Source of the DNA: Chloroflexota bacterium | GTDB taxonomy: Bacteria; Chloroflexota; UBA6077; JACQUR01 | Assembly (NCBI GenBank): GCA_016210245.1 | Contig: JACQUR010000547.1 | Coordinates: 1 to 11,254, forward strand | DNA length: 11,254 nucleotides | Reading direction: 5' to 3' | Shown here: in pieces, positions 1 to 5,613 of the stretch | How the letters are laid out: every line of letters begins with the position of its first letter | Position numbering within the stretch: the first letter of the stretch is position 1 | Made by a program: the position numbers and the translations under genes | Notes under the pieces: model-generated | The model's input: only the letters and a program-made list of their open reading frames with translations | What the model was told of the DNA's origin: nothing | Databases searched by the model: none

Positions 1-1
1 G

Positions 2-859
2 CCCTGCCCCGTGGCCATGGTCTTCGGCGGCGATCCGCTGACCTTCCTGGCCGGGTGTACCGAGCTACCGTACGGACTGTGCGAGTACGACTGGGTCGGC
101 GGAGTGCGCGGCGAGGCGGTGAAGGTCATCAAGGGCCCAGTGACCGGTCTGCCGATCCCGGCCGACGCCGAGATCGTCGTCGAAGGCTTCGCCACCGGGA
201 ACACCAGGATCGTCGAGGGGCCCTTCGGCGAGTGGACCGGCTACTACGGCTCGGCCAGCCGCGAGGAGCCGGTGATGGAGGTGAAGGCGGTCTACTGGCG
301 CAACAACCCGATCATCCTCGGCTCGCCCCCCGGGCAGCCGCCGGACGAGCAGTCGCGCTACCGCGCCATCATGCGCACCGCGGTGCTGCGCGACGAGCTG
401 GAGCGAGCCGGCATCCCGGACGTCACCGCGGCATGGTGCCACGAGGTAGGCGGCTCGCGCCTGTTCGTGGCCGTGGCCATCACGCAGCGCTACCCGGGCC
501 ACGCCCGGCAGGTGGGCCACGCGGTGATCGGCTGCCACGCGACTGCCTACACGGGCCGCTACGTGGTGGTGGTGGACGACGACATCGACCCGACCAACCT
601 GGAGGAGGTGCTCTGGGCGATGTGTACCCGCGTGGACCCGGCCGAGGACCTGGACGTGGTCAAGAAGGCCTGGTCCACCCCGCTCGACCCGCGGGTCACC
701 CCGGACCAGCGGGCGCGCCGCGACTTCACCAACTCGCGCCTGATCGTCGACGCCACCCGGCCCTACGAGTGGCGCGACCAGTTCGCCCCGGTCAACGCCC
801 CGCCCCGCCACATCCGCGAGGCGGCCCGTAAGCGCTGGGGCTTCCTGCTGGAGGGCTGA
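2..859 (+). CDS. UbiD-family (prenylated-FMN) decarboxylase, C-terminal part, 5' end outside window
   Basis: This is the C-terminal ~285 residues of a UbiD-type decarboxylase. The family uses prenylated FMN to (de)carboxylate aromatic or alpha,beta-unsaturated acids in the cytoplasm. The frame is open to the window edge and homology starts at once (PVAMVFGGDP, like the family's PVAVxIGxDP), so the GTG at 11 is unlikely to be the true start; full-length members are roughly 450-500 aa. The EGPFGEWTGYYG segment (nt 215-250) carries two acidic residues five apart, matching the catalytic Glu pair of fungal Fdc1 (E277/E282). The catalytic Arg would lie upstream, outside the window. The gene ends TGA, with a large hairpin starting one base later. 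The following genes are a TauB-like ATPase and a 2-hydroxyacid dehydrogenase, suggesting an acid-catabolism cluster. The family is confident; the substrate cannot be read from the sequence. Confidence 0.9.
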   Translation, partial: PCPVAMVFGGDPLTFLAGCTELPYGLCEYDWVGGVRGEAVKVIKGPVTGLPIPADAEIVVEGFATGNTRIVEGPFGEWTGYYGSASREEPVMEVKAVYWRNNPIILGSPPGQPPDEQSRYRAIMRTAVLRDELERAGIPDVTAAWCHEVGGSRLFVAVAITQRYPGHARQVGHAVIGCHATAYTGRYVVVVDDDIDPTNLEEVLWAMCTRVDPAEDLDVVKKAWSTPLDPRVTPDQRARRDFTNSRLIVDATRPYEWRDQFAPVNAPPRHIREAARKRWGFLLEG

Positions 860-860
860 G

Positions 861-925
861 CTCAGGAGAGAGTGATGCGGCGACACGGGGCTGCGCCCCG
901 TGTCGCCGCATCACTCTCTCCTGAG
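861..925. repeat. Perfect 31-bp inverted repeat (hairpin) with TGC triloop after the ubiD-like gene
   Basis: The left arm 861-891 and right arm 895-925 are exact reverse complements, leaving only three bases (TGC) in the loop. The structure starts one base after the TGA of the UbiD-like gene and ends just before the Shine-Dalgarno-like AGGAGG at 929-934. No T-tract follows, so it is not a textbook intrinsic terminator. It could still end or attenuate transcription, protect a 3' end, or be a small palindromic mobile repeat. Confidence 0.9.
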
Positions 926-936
926 ATGAGGAGGCA

Positions 937-972
937 ATGGTGGCTGCGGTGAGAGTCCCGGACACCGTATGA
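937..972 (+). CDS. Possible 10-11 codon leader peptide coupled to the ABC ATPase
   Basis: This mini-ORF reads MVAAVRVPDTV-stop. AGGAGG at 929-934 is only 2 nt from ATG 937 but 5 nt from the in-frame GTG at 940, so GTG may be the real start. Its TGA (970-972) overlaps the ATG of the ABC ATPase (969-971) as ATGA, the usual layout for translational coupling, and the ATPase has no good ribosome site of its own. An in-frame stop at 922-924 rules out an N-terminal extension of a longer gene. It may be a true leader, a coupling device, or chance. Confidence 0.35.
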   Translation: MVAAVRVPDTV

Positions 973-1817
973 GTACGGCCAAGCTTCGTGCCAGCGAGGT
1001 CTGCGTGGACTACGCCAACCGGCGCACGGGCAAGCGCCTGCGAGCCCTGGACCACGTCAACCTCGACGTGTACCAGGGCGAGTTTGTGTGCATCGTGGGC
1101 ACCAGCGGCTGCGGCAAGACCACCTTCCTGAACTGCGTGGATGGGCTGCTGCCGATCACTGGCGGCTCGCTGAGCCTGGACGGAGTGGAGATCAAGCGCC
1201 CGGGCCCGGATCGGGCCATGGTCTTCCAGCACGCCTCGCTGCTGCCCTGGCGCACGGTGCTGGGCAACGTGATCTACGGGCTGGAGCTGCAGGGCCGGCA
1301 TCGCAAGGAGGCGCTGGAGCGCGGGCGCGAGTTCGTCCAGCTCGTCGGCCTGGCCGGGTTCGAGGACTCGTACCCGGCCGAGCTGTCCGGGGGCATGCAG
1401 CAGCGGGTGAACCTGGCCCGCGCCCTGGCCACCGACCCGCAGATGCTGTTGCTGGACGAGCCGTTCGCCTCGCTGGACGCTCAGACGCGGGAGTTCATGC
1501 AGGCCGAGCTGCTGAAGATCTGGCGCAAGACCCAGAAGACGGCGCTGTTCATCACCCACCAGATCGGCGAGGCGATCTACCTGGCCGACCGGGTGATCGT
1601 GTTCTCGGCCCGCCCGGGCCGAGTGCGGGAGGAGGTGCCTATCGACATTCCCCGCCCGCGCCCGCTGAGGGTCAAGCGCGACCCCGCGTTCCTGAAGTAC
1701 GAGGACCACGTCTGGCAGATCATCGAGGAGGAGGTCCGCAAGACCGGGCTGATCATCATCGACGAGGAGCCAGAGGAGTCCGTGCGACCAGCAACGGGCC
1801 TGCTTCGAGACGCGTAG
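969..1817 (+). CDS. ABC transporter ATP-binding protein, nitrate/sulfonate/taurine (SsuB/TauB) type
   Basis: This 282-aa cytoplasmic ATPase subunit should energise an importer for an organic anion. All nucleotide-binding motifs are present: Walker A GTSGCGKT (residues 44-51), Q-loop Gln87, signature LSGGMQQR (139-146), Walker B LLLDEP (160-165), D-loop SLD (168-170) and switch His197. LLPWRTVLGNV after the Q-loop and ITHQIGEAIYLADRV after the H-loop are typical of the NitT/TauT group. The C-terminal ~60 residues are charged. The ATG overlaps the stop of an 11-codon ORF. No permease or substrate-binding protein is in the window; they may lie beyond the left edge or elsewhere. Lying between a UbiD-like gene and a hydroxyacid dehydrogenase, it may import a carboxylate or aromatic acid, but that is inference. 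Confidence 0.93.
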   Translation: MSTAKLRASEVCVDYANRRTGKRLRALDHVNLDVYQGEFVCIVGTSGCGKTTFLNCVDGLLPITGGSLSLDGVEIKRPGPDRAMVFQHASLLPWRTVLGNVIYGLELQGRHRKEALERGREFVQLVGLAGFEDSYPAELSGGMQQRVNLARALATDPQMLLLDEPFASLDAQTREFMQAELLKIWRKTQKTALFITHQIGEAIYLADRVIVFSARPGRVREEVPIDIPRPRPLRVKRDPAFLKYEDHVWQIIEEEVRKTGLIIIDEEPEESVRPATGLLRDA

Positions 1818-1844
1818 CTGACAGCAGAGATTGTGGAGGAAGAC

Positions 1845-2876
1845 GTGAGCAAACGCTGGCATGTGGTGGCACCGGGGCCCTGGGACGATACCCAGTTCAA
1901 GGCTCCGCTGGAGGAGGCGGGCTGCGAGGTGGTGCTTGGACGGTCGGTCGACCAGTTCCCCGACCTGGCCTATACCGAGGACGAGTTGATCGAGATGCTG
2001 CGCGACGCCGACGCAGCGATCGTCTCGACGCGCGAGCAGGTCACCCGCCGGATTCTGGAGGCTGCGCCGCGACTCAGGATCGTGGCCAAGCCGACCATCG
2101 GGGTCGAGCGGATCGATGCGGGCGCGGCGACCGACCTGGGCATCCTGGTGGTCAACAGCCCGGTGCCGGAGAACTACCTGAGCGTGGCCGAGTCGGCCAT
2201 CGGGCTCATCATCGCGCTGGCCAAGCGGCTCATAGCCAACCAGCGCCGCCTGCGCGAGGGCGAGTGGAAGAGCCCCTCCAGCCTGGGCACGCTCCTGGCC
2301 GGCAAGACGGTGGGGATCGTGGGGCTGGGCCGCATCGGCGCCAACGTCGCCCGCCGCCTGACCGGCTGGGACGTGCGGGTGCTGGCGGCCGACCCGTTCG
2401 TCGAGCCCGCGCTCGCCTACGCCGTCGGGGCCCAACTGGTGCCCCTGGACGAACTGCTCCGCGAGGCTGATTTCATCACCGTCCACGTGGTGCTCATCCC
2501 GGAAACCCGCCACATGATCGACGAGGCGCGGCTGCGGACGATGAAGCCCACGGCCTACCTGGTCAACACCTCGCGCGGCGGAGCGATCGACGAGGCGGCA
2601 CTCGTTCGGGCGATCGAGGAGGGGTGGATCGCGGGCGCTGCGCTGGACGTGTTCGAGGACGAGCCCTTGCCGCGAAGCAGCCCGCTGCGCCGCCTGGACC
2701 CCGACCGGGTCATCCTGACCCCGCACGTCCTGAGCAACACCCTCGCCCAGCGCGTCTCCGGCAACCGCGTGGTCGCGCAGAACGTCCTGCGGGCGCTTCA
2801 TGGCGAGCTGCCTACCTTCATCAAGAACCCCGCCGCGATCGAGCGCTGGCGGCAGCGCTTCGGCGACAAGGGCTGA
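1845..2876 (+). CDS. D-isomer-specific 2-hydroxyacid dehydrogenase family protein (NAD-dependent)
   Basis: This 343-aa oxidoreductase of the 2-hydroxyacid/phosphoglycerate dehydrogenase family interconverts a 2-hydroxyacid and a 2-oxoacid with NAD(H). The N-terminal substrate domain is followed by a Rossmann domain with GLGRIG (residues 160-165). The catalytic triad is visible as Arg244 in NTSRGG, Glu273 in DVFEDEP and His294 in ILTPH. GTG 1845 is preferred because GGAGGA at 1835-1840 sits 4 nt upstream; GTG 1833 would add four residues but bury that site. The gene starts 27 nt after the ABC ATPase stop, consistent with co-transcription. No regulatory (ACT) domain is present, arguing against a long-form serine-pathway SerA. 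The precise substrate is unknown. Confidence 0.93.
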   Translation: MSKRWHVVAPGPWDDTQFKAPLEEAGCEVVLGRSVDQFPDLAYTEDELIEMLRDADAAIVSTREQVTRRILEAAPRLRIVAKPTIGVERIDAGAATDLGILVVNSPVPENYLSVAESAIGLIIALAKRLIANQRRLREGEWKSPSSLGTLLAGKTVGIVGLGRIGANVARRLTGWDVRVLAADPFVEPALAYAVGAQLVPLDELLREADFITVHVVLIPETRHMIDEARLRTMKPTAYLVNTSRGGAIDEAALVRAIEEGWIAGAALDVFEDEPLPRSSPLRRLDPDRVILTPHVLSNTLAQRVSGNRVVAQNVLRALHGELPTFIKNPAAIERWRQRFGDKG

Positions 2877-2976
2877 GCGCTGCTACCAGGTCCGGGTGAT
2901 TGCTGGCGCGTACGGCGCGTGGCGGAGCGCACCCAGGCGCGCCCCTGGGCCGAGAGCGGTGGGGGCGGGCCGCTCC

Positions 2977-3014
2977 GGTGGGGCGGGCGTCTCTGCCCGC
3001 CCGCCCGCCCCACC
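2977..3014. repeat. 13-bp GC-rich inverted repeat downstream of the dehydrogenase
   Basis: Arms 2977-2989 and 3002-3014 are exact reverse complements (GGTGGGGCGGGCG and its complement) around a 12-nt loop. It lies about 100 nt after the dehydrogenase stop and just before an orphan membrane-protein fragment. There is no T-tract. It may act as a terminator, or mark a palindromic repeat at a rearrangement junction. Confidence 0.7.
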
Positions 3015-3072
3015 AGGAGAAGCCGGCTGTCTCCATCAACTGCAGCAGACGCCAGCGACCACCCGGACTTGG

Positions 3073-3198
3073 TATGGCCACCGCGGGCTGGTCTACGCCC
3101 CGGGCGTTCTGAGCCTCGCCTTCGGCCTGTGGCTGGCCTACCAGGTCGGGATGGTGGACGGGCTCTTCGGTCCCAACCCGCAGTGGGAACCGGCGTGA
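3073..3198 (+). pseudogene. Orphan C-terminal fragment of a membrane protein
   Basis: The frame ending at TGA 3196-3198 encodes 41 residues that look like a genuine protein end: one hydrophobic helix (LVYAPGVLSLAFGLWLAYQV) then a short soluble tail, GMVDGLFGPNPQWEPA. The FGLWLAYQVGMVDGLF pattern followed by a PxW tail resembles, from memory, the last helix of nickel-transport/UreH-like membrane proteins, but this was not checked by search. Upstream in the same frame the sequence is low-complexity Pro/Arg/Gly with no sensible start, so the rest of the gene appears lost. The GC-rich hairpin just upstream may mark the break. A tiny intact one-helix protein is less likely because there is no in-frame start with a ribosome site. 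Confidence 0.45.
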
Positions 3199-3247
3199 GT
3201 GGGTCTCGAATCCGATATCTGGCAGGCCTTCTTTGGTACATTTGCGC

Positions 3248-3253
3248 TAGAAT
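3248..3253 (+). promoter_or_regulatory. Possible -10 element (TAGAAT) for the DUF433/DUF5615 pair
   Basis: TAGAAT lies in a locally AT-rich island about 55 nt upstream of the DUF433 ATG, in otherwise GC-rich DNA. No convincing -35 is seen at the usual 16-18 nt spacing. The position fits a dedicated toxin-antitoxin promoter, usually autoregulated in such loci (general knowledge). Confidence 0.35.
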
Positions 3254-3308
3254 ACAAACACGTAGGCTTCAAGGACGCAACGCCACTGAGCATAGAGAGG
3301 TGACGACC

Positions 3309-3584
3309 ATGGCCAACGAACGACTGCGCTACGAGGACCGTATCAGTCAAGATCCCAGGATCATGGTTGGCAAGCCGGTGGTGAAAGGGACCAGGATTCC
3401 CGTAGCACGAGTGATCCAGCACCTGGCTGAAAACCCGGATCTGGAGGACCTCTTCCAGGCCTTCCCCCACCTCACCATTGAGGACGTCAAGGCCTGTCTC
3501 GCCTATGCCTACACCCAGCTAGAGCGCCAACAAGCACGGGCGCGCCGGACCTCCCTCGCGGCGGATCGCGCCGCCCGCGCATGA
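3309..3584 (+). CDS. DUF433 domain protein, probable antitoxin of a DUF433/DUF5615 pair
   Basis: This 91-aa protein carries the whole DUF433 core: RISQDPRIMVGKPVVKGTRIPV (residues 11-32), then a helical part ending PHLTIEDVKACLAYAY (53-68) and a basic Arg/Ala-rich tail. DUF433 proteins are small helix-turn-helix-like proteins often found next to PIN-like DUF5615 proteins, and are regarded as antitoxins of VapBC-like systems (family knowledge). The ATG at 3309 follows AGAGGTG at 3297-3303. The stop overlaps the DUF5615 start as ATGA, so the two are translationally coupled. The domain is confident; the antitoxin role is inferred from pairing. Because the partner looks truncated, this antitoxin may now be an orphan. 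Confidence 0.88.
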   Translation: MANERLRYEDRISQDPRIMVGKPVVKGTRIPVARVIQHLAENPDLEDLFQAFPHLTIEDVKACLAYAYTQLERQQARARRTSLAADRAARA

Positions 3585-3812
3585 AGTTCATGGTCGATGA
3601 GAGTGCTGACGCGCGCCTCGCCCCGCACCTTGCGGCGCTCGGCCACGATGTCACGCTGATCGCTCGTAGCCACGGGCCAGGTCTGCCAGACGAGGAAGTC
3701 CTCGCCATTGCCCATGCCGAGGGTCGCATCCTCATCACCGATGATCGTGATTTCGGTGACCTGGTGTTTCGAGGACGGCGCCCGCACGCAGGAGTCATCT
3801 TCTTTCGGCTCA
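3581..3812 (+). pseudogene. DUF5615 PIN-like protein (putative toxin), 3' end lost at a palindromic repeat
   Basis: The first ~77 residues match the DUF5615 PIN-like fold: MKFMVDES with the first acidic pair (D6, E7), a helix, GHDV, then PDEEVLAIAHAEGRILITDDRDFGDL (second acidic cluster D54/D55/D57) and HAGVIFFRL. Intact members run on for about 30-40 residues after this strand. Here the nested palindrome (3813-3873) starts at residue 78 and the frame becomes low-complexity. It stays open to 4486 (301 codons), but that tail lies antisense to the membrane-protein and cmk genes and shows no family similarity. The start ATG overlaps the DUF433 stop (ATGA). The two acidic clusters are intact, so a truncated active product cannot be excluded. 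Inactivation by the repeat is the simplest reading. Confidence 0.7.
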
Positions 3813-3873
3813 ACAGGCGGGCCGCCTGTGCCACCGGGCTATCTACTATCGGTGGCACAGGCGGCCCGCCTGT
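3813..3873. repeat. 24-bp perfect inverted repeat with nested palindromes, between convergent genes
   Basis: Arms 3813-3836 and 3850-3873 are exact reverse complements around a 13-nt loop. Each arm also contains its own palindrome, ACAGGCGG-centre-CCGCCTGT, so the element can fold as one long stem or as two short hairpins. It lies at the broken 3' end of the DUF5615 gene and 30 nt beyond the stop of the oppositely oriented membrane-protein gene. The symmetry suits a bidirectional terminator or a small palindromic mobile repeat (REP/MITE-like). No flanking target duplication is evident by eye. Confidence 0.85.
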
Positions 3874-3903
3874 GCCTCTGCGGGTTGCCCCACCCTGCCC
3901 CAG

Positions 3904-4209
3904 TCAGCGTGCTGCCCAGAGGGCAGCCTGGACTGCGCTGGCGAGCGCGGCCGCGAGGCCGCCGAGCACCAGGGCGACCACCTCGAGCCGCCGCAGGCGG
4001 CGCGCTCGGACCAGCGGCACCAGCCCGACCACCGCGATGCCGACGCCGAGCAGGATGGCCAGCACGTCGAATGCGGCCAGCACGGAGGCCAGCGCCGGTG
4101 CGAGGAGGCCGCTCAGCCGACCCCGCACGACCGCGGCGGTGAACAGGGCCCCCGTCGTCACCAGGGAGAGCCCGGCGGCCACCTGTCGACGGCTGGTCCG
4201 TTCGGTCAC
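3904..4209 (-). CDS. Small three-helix membrane protein of unknown function, coupled to cmk
   Basis: This 101-aa hydrophobic protein is not recognised. About three membrane segments are visible: VAAGLSLVTTGALFTAAVV near the N-terminus, LLAPALASVLAAFDVLAILLGVGI plus following residues, and EVVALVLGGLAAALASAVQA near the C-terminus. A basic RARRLRRLE turn precedes the last helix. The start chosen is the GTG at 4209-4207, because it overlaps the cmk TGA (4208-4206) as GTGA; an upstream GTG at 4221 would add four residues. It is the last gene of the yraN-dacA-rluB-cmk operon, so it is probably made at low levels by translational coupling. The coding call is supported by the junction and the alternation of hydrophobic helices and basic loops. 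Function is unknown. Confidence 0.65.
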   Translation of the reverse strand: MTERTSRRQVAAGLSLVTTGALFTAAVVRGRLSGLLAPALASVLAAFDVLAILLGVGIAVVGLVPLVRARRLRRLEVVALVLGGLAAALASAVQAALWAAR

Positions 4210-4895
4210 TGCCCGCCACACGCCCTGGCCCGCGCCAGCGCGACGATCCGCTGCACCACCTCGTCGATGCTCAGGCGGTCGGTATCGATCTCGATCGCGT
4301 CCGGCGCCTTGCGCAGCGGGGCTACCTCGCGGCTTCGGTCGAGCTCGTCCCGTGCCTGGAGGGCCTCCAGCACGGCCTGGAACGCCTCCGCCCCGGCCTC
4401 GGGCTGCGTCTCGGCCAGGCGGCGGCGGGCGCGCTCCTCGGGGCTGGCGGTCAGGAAGATCTTCAGGCAGGCCTCCGGAAAGATGACCGTGCCAATGTCA
4501 CGCCCGGCCATTACTGTGGGTTGGCGGTGCGCCACCGCGCGCTGCACCTCGACCAGCGCCGCTCGCACCTCGGGGTGCGCAGCGACCGCCGACACGTGGC
4601 GGTCCACCTCCGGCCTCCGCACCTGCCAGCTCACGTCCTGGCCGTCCACCCACACATCGGCCAGGCGGCCATCGCCCACGCTGGCCGGGCGGACCTCGAT
4701 GGCCGTGGTATCGATTATCTTCGCCAGCGCGGGCCCGTCGTCCACCGGCATGCCCTGGCGGAGCGCCTGCCAGGTCGCGGCGCGATAGAGCAGGCCCGTA
4801 TCGAAGTAGAAGGAGCCCAGCTCTTCGGCCACTCGCCGCCCGACCGTGCTCTTGCCCGCCGCGGCGGGGCCGTCAATCGCGATGACGCGGGCCAT
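4206..4895 (-). CDS. cmk: Cytidylate kinase
   Basis: This 229-aa cytoplasmic enzyme phosphorylates CMP and dCMP with ATP in pyrimidine nucleotide metabolism. The P-loop GPAAAGKST is at residues 9-17, followed by a CMP-site segment FDTGLLYRAAT (the common form is DTGAMYRA). Further on are AGRDIGTVIFPEA with the substrate-binding RDIGT, LKIFLTASPEERARRR (lid region), and a C-terminal RKAPDAIEIDT. Length is normal for bacterial Cmk. The ATG at 4895 lies 23 nt inside the end of the rluB-like gene and is preceded by a purine-rich GGTGGGG. Its stop overlaps the next gene as GTGA. Adjacency of cmk to an RluB-type gene is common in bacteria. Confidence 0.95.
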   Translation of the reverse strand: MARVIAIDGPAAAGKSTVGRRVAEELGSFYFDTGLLYRAATWQALRQGMPVDDGPALAKIIDTTAIEVRPASVGDGRLADVWVDGQDVSWQVRRPEVDRHVSAVAAHPEVRAALVEVQRAVAHRQPTVMAGRDIGTVIFPEACLKIFLTASPEERARRRLAETQPEAGAEAFQAVLEALQARDELDRSREVAPLRKAPDAIEIDTDRLSIDEVVQRIVALARARACGGQ

Positions 4896-5610
4896 ACCCC
4901 ACCTGGTGGCGCAGGCGCGCGACCTCGTCGTCGGCCAGCGGGCGCGACTGGCCGGGCTCGAGCCCTCCGAGCTGAATGCCGTCGATGCGCACCCGGATCA
5001 GCCGCAGCACGCGTCCCCCCACTGCCTGCACCATGCGTCGAATCTGGCGCTTGCGCCCCTCGTGGAGGACGATCCGCAGCCAGGTCGCACCGTCGTCCTC
5101 GCGCCGCAGCCGCTCCACCGTGGCCGGGGCCGTGACGCCGTCCTCCAACTGGACCCCGAGCCGCAGCGTGCGCAACGCCGCCTCGGGCAGCGCCCCGGCC
5201 ACGAGCACGTGATACTCCTTGTCGACCAGGTGGCTGGGATGGGTCAGGCGATGGGCGAGCTCGCCATCGTTGGTCAGCAGGAGCAGGCCCTCGGAGTCGG
5301 CATCGAGCCTGCCCACAGGATACAGGCGGGCCGGAGCGTGCAGCAAATCCATCACCGTCGGCCGCCCCAGCTCGTCGCGCACGGTGGCCACGTAGCCGCG
5401 CGGCTTGTGGAGTGCGAGGTAGAAGAGCGGCTCGGGCTGGGCGATGGGGCGGCCGTCGACGGCCACGCGGTCGAGCCGTGGCTCGACCTGGACCCCCATC
5501 TCGGTGACTACCTGCCCGTTCACCGCCACCCGGCCGGCGCGGATCAACTCCTCCGCGGCGCGGCGGGAGGCCACGCCAGCGTGGGCCAGGAACTTCTGCA
5601 GCCGCTCCAC
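4873..5610 (-). CDS. rluB: Pseudouridine synthase, RsuA/RluB family
   Basis: This 245-aa rRNA-modifying enzyme converts a uridine to pseudouridine. An N-terminal S4 RNA-binding domain (about residues 2-47, RLQKFLAHAGVASRRAAEELI) is followed by the catalytic domain. Its motif GRLDADSEGLLLLTNDG (from residue 100) contains the catalytic Asp103, and EGRKRQIRRM lies near the C-terminus. The family is certain. The RluB choice (23S rRNA) over RsuA or RluE rests on length and the cmk neighbour. It starts with GTG at 5610, three bases after the dacA stop, so it is probably translated by coupling. Its end overlaps cmk by 23 nt. Confidence 0.9.
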   Translation of the reverse strand: MERLQKFLAHAGVASRRAAEELIRAGRVAVNGQVVTEMGVQVEPRLDRVAVDGRPIAQPEPLFYLALHKPRGYVATVRDELGRPTVMDLLHAPARLYPVGRLDADSEGLLLLTNDGELAHRLTHPSHLVDKEYHVLVAGALPEAALRTLRLGVQLEDGVTAPATVERLRREDDGATWLRIVLHEGRKRQIRRMVQAVGGRVLRLIRVRIDGIQLGGLEPGQSRPLADDEVARLRHQVGYGPRHRD

Positions 5611-5613
5611 GGG

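Larger units (their letters stand above)
2877..3308. other. Gene-poor spacer between the dehydrogenase and the DUF433 gene
   Basis: This 430-nt spacer holds, in order, a small hairpin (CCCAGG 2932-2937 with CCTGGG 2944-2949), the 13-bp GC-rich inverted repeat at 2977-3014, a C-terminal membrane-protein remnant (3073-3198), and an AT-richer stretch (about 3205-3275) with a likely -10 element for the toxin-antitoxin pair. No complete gene with convincing coding features is seen. Confidence 0.6.

Noticed and set aside
792..2801. 669-codon open frame on the minus strand
   Set aside because: It lies wholly antisense to the ABC ATPase and dehydrogenase genes, which have full family motifs; its translation is low-complexity, as expected for a shadow frame in GC-rich DNA.
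2932..2949. Small CCCAGG/CCTGGG hairpin as a terminator of the dehydrogenase gene
   Set aside because: Only a 6-bp core stem without a T-tract; such hairpins are frequent by chance in GC-rich DNA.
3816..4486. The 3' extension of the DUF5615 frame (about 220 further codons)
   Set aside because: It runs through the palindrome and then antisense to the membrane-protein and cmk genes, with Arg/Pro/Ala/Ser-rich sequence and no family similarity.
4873..4895. Overlap of the rluB-like gene and cmk considered as a frameshift
   Set aside because: Both proteins are complete with normal ends; a 23-nt overlap is compatible with coupled genes.
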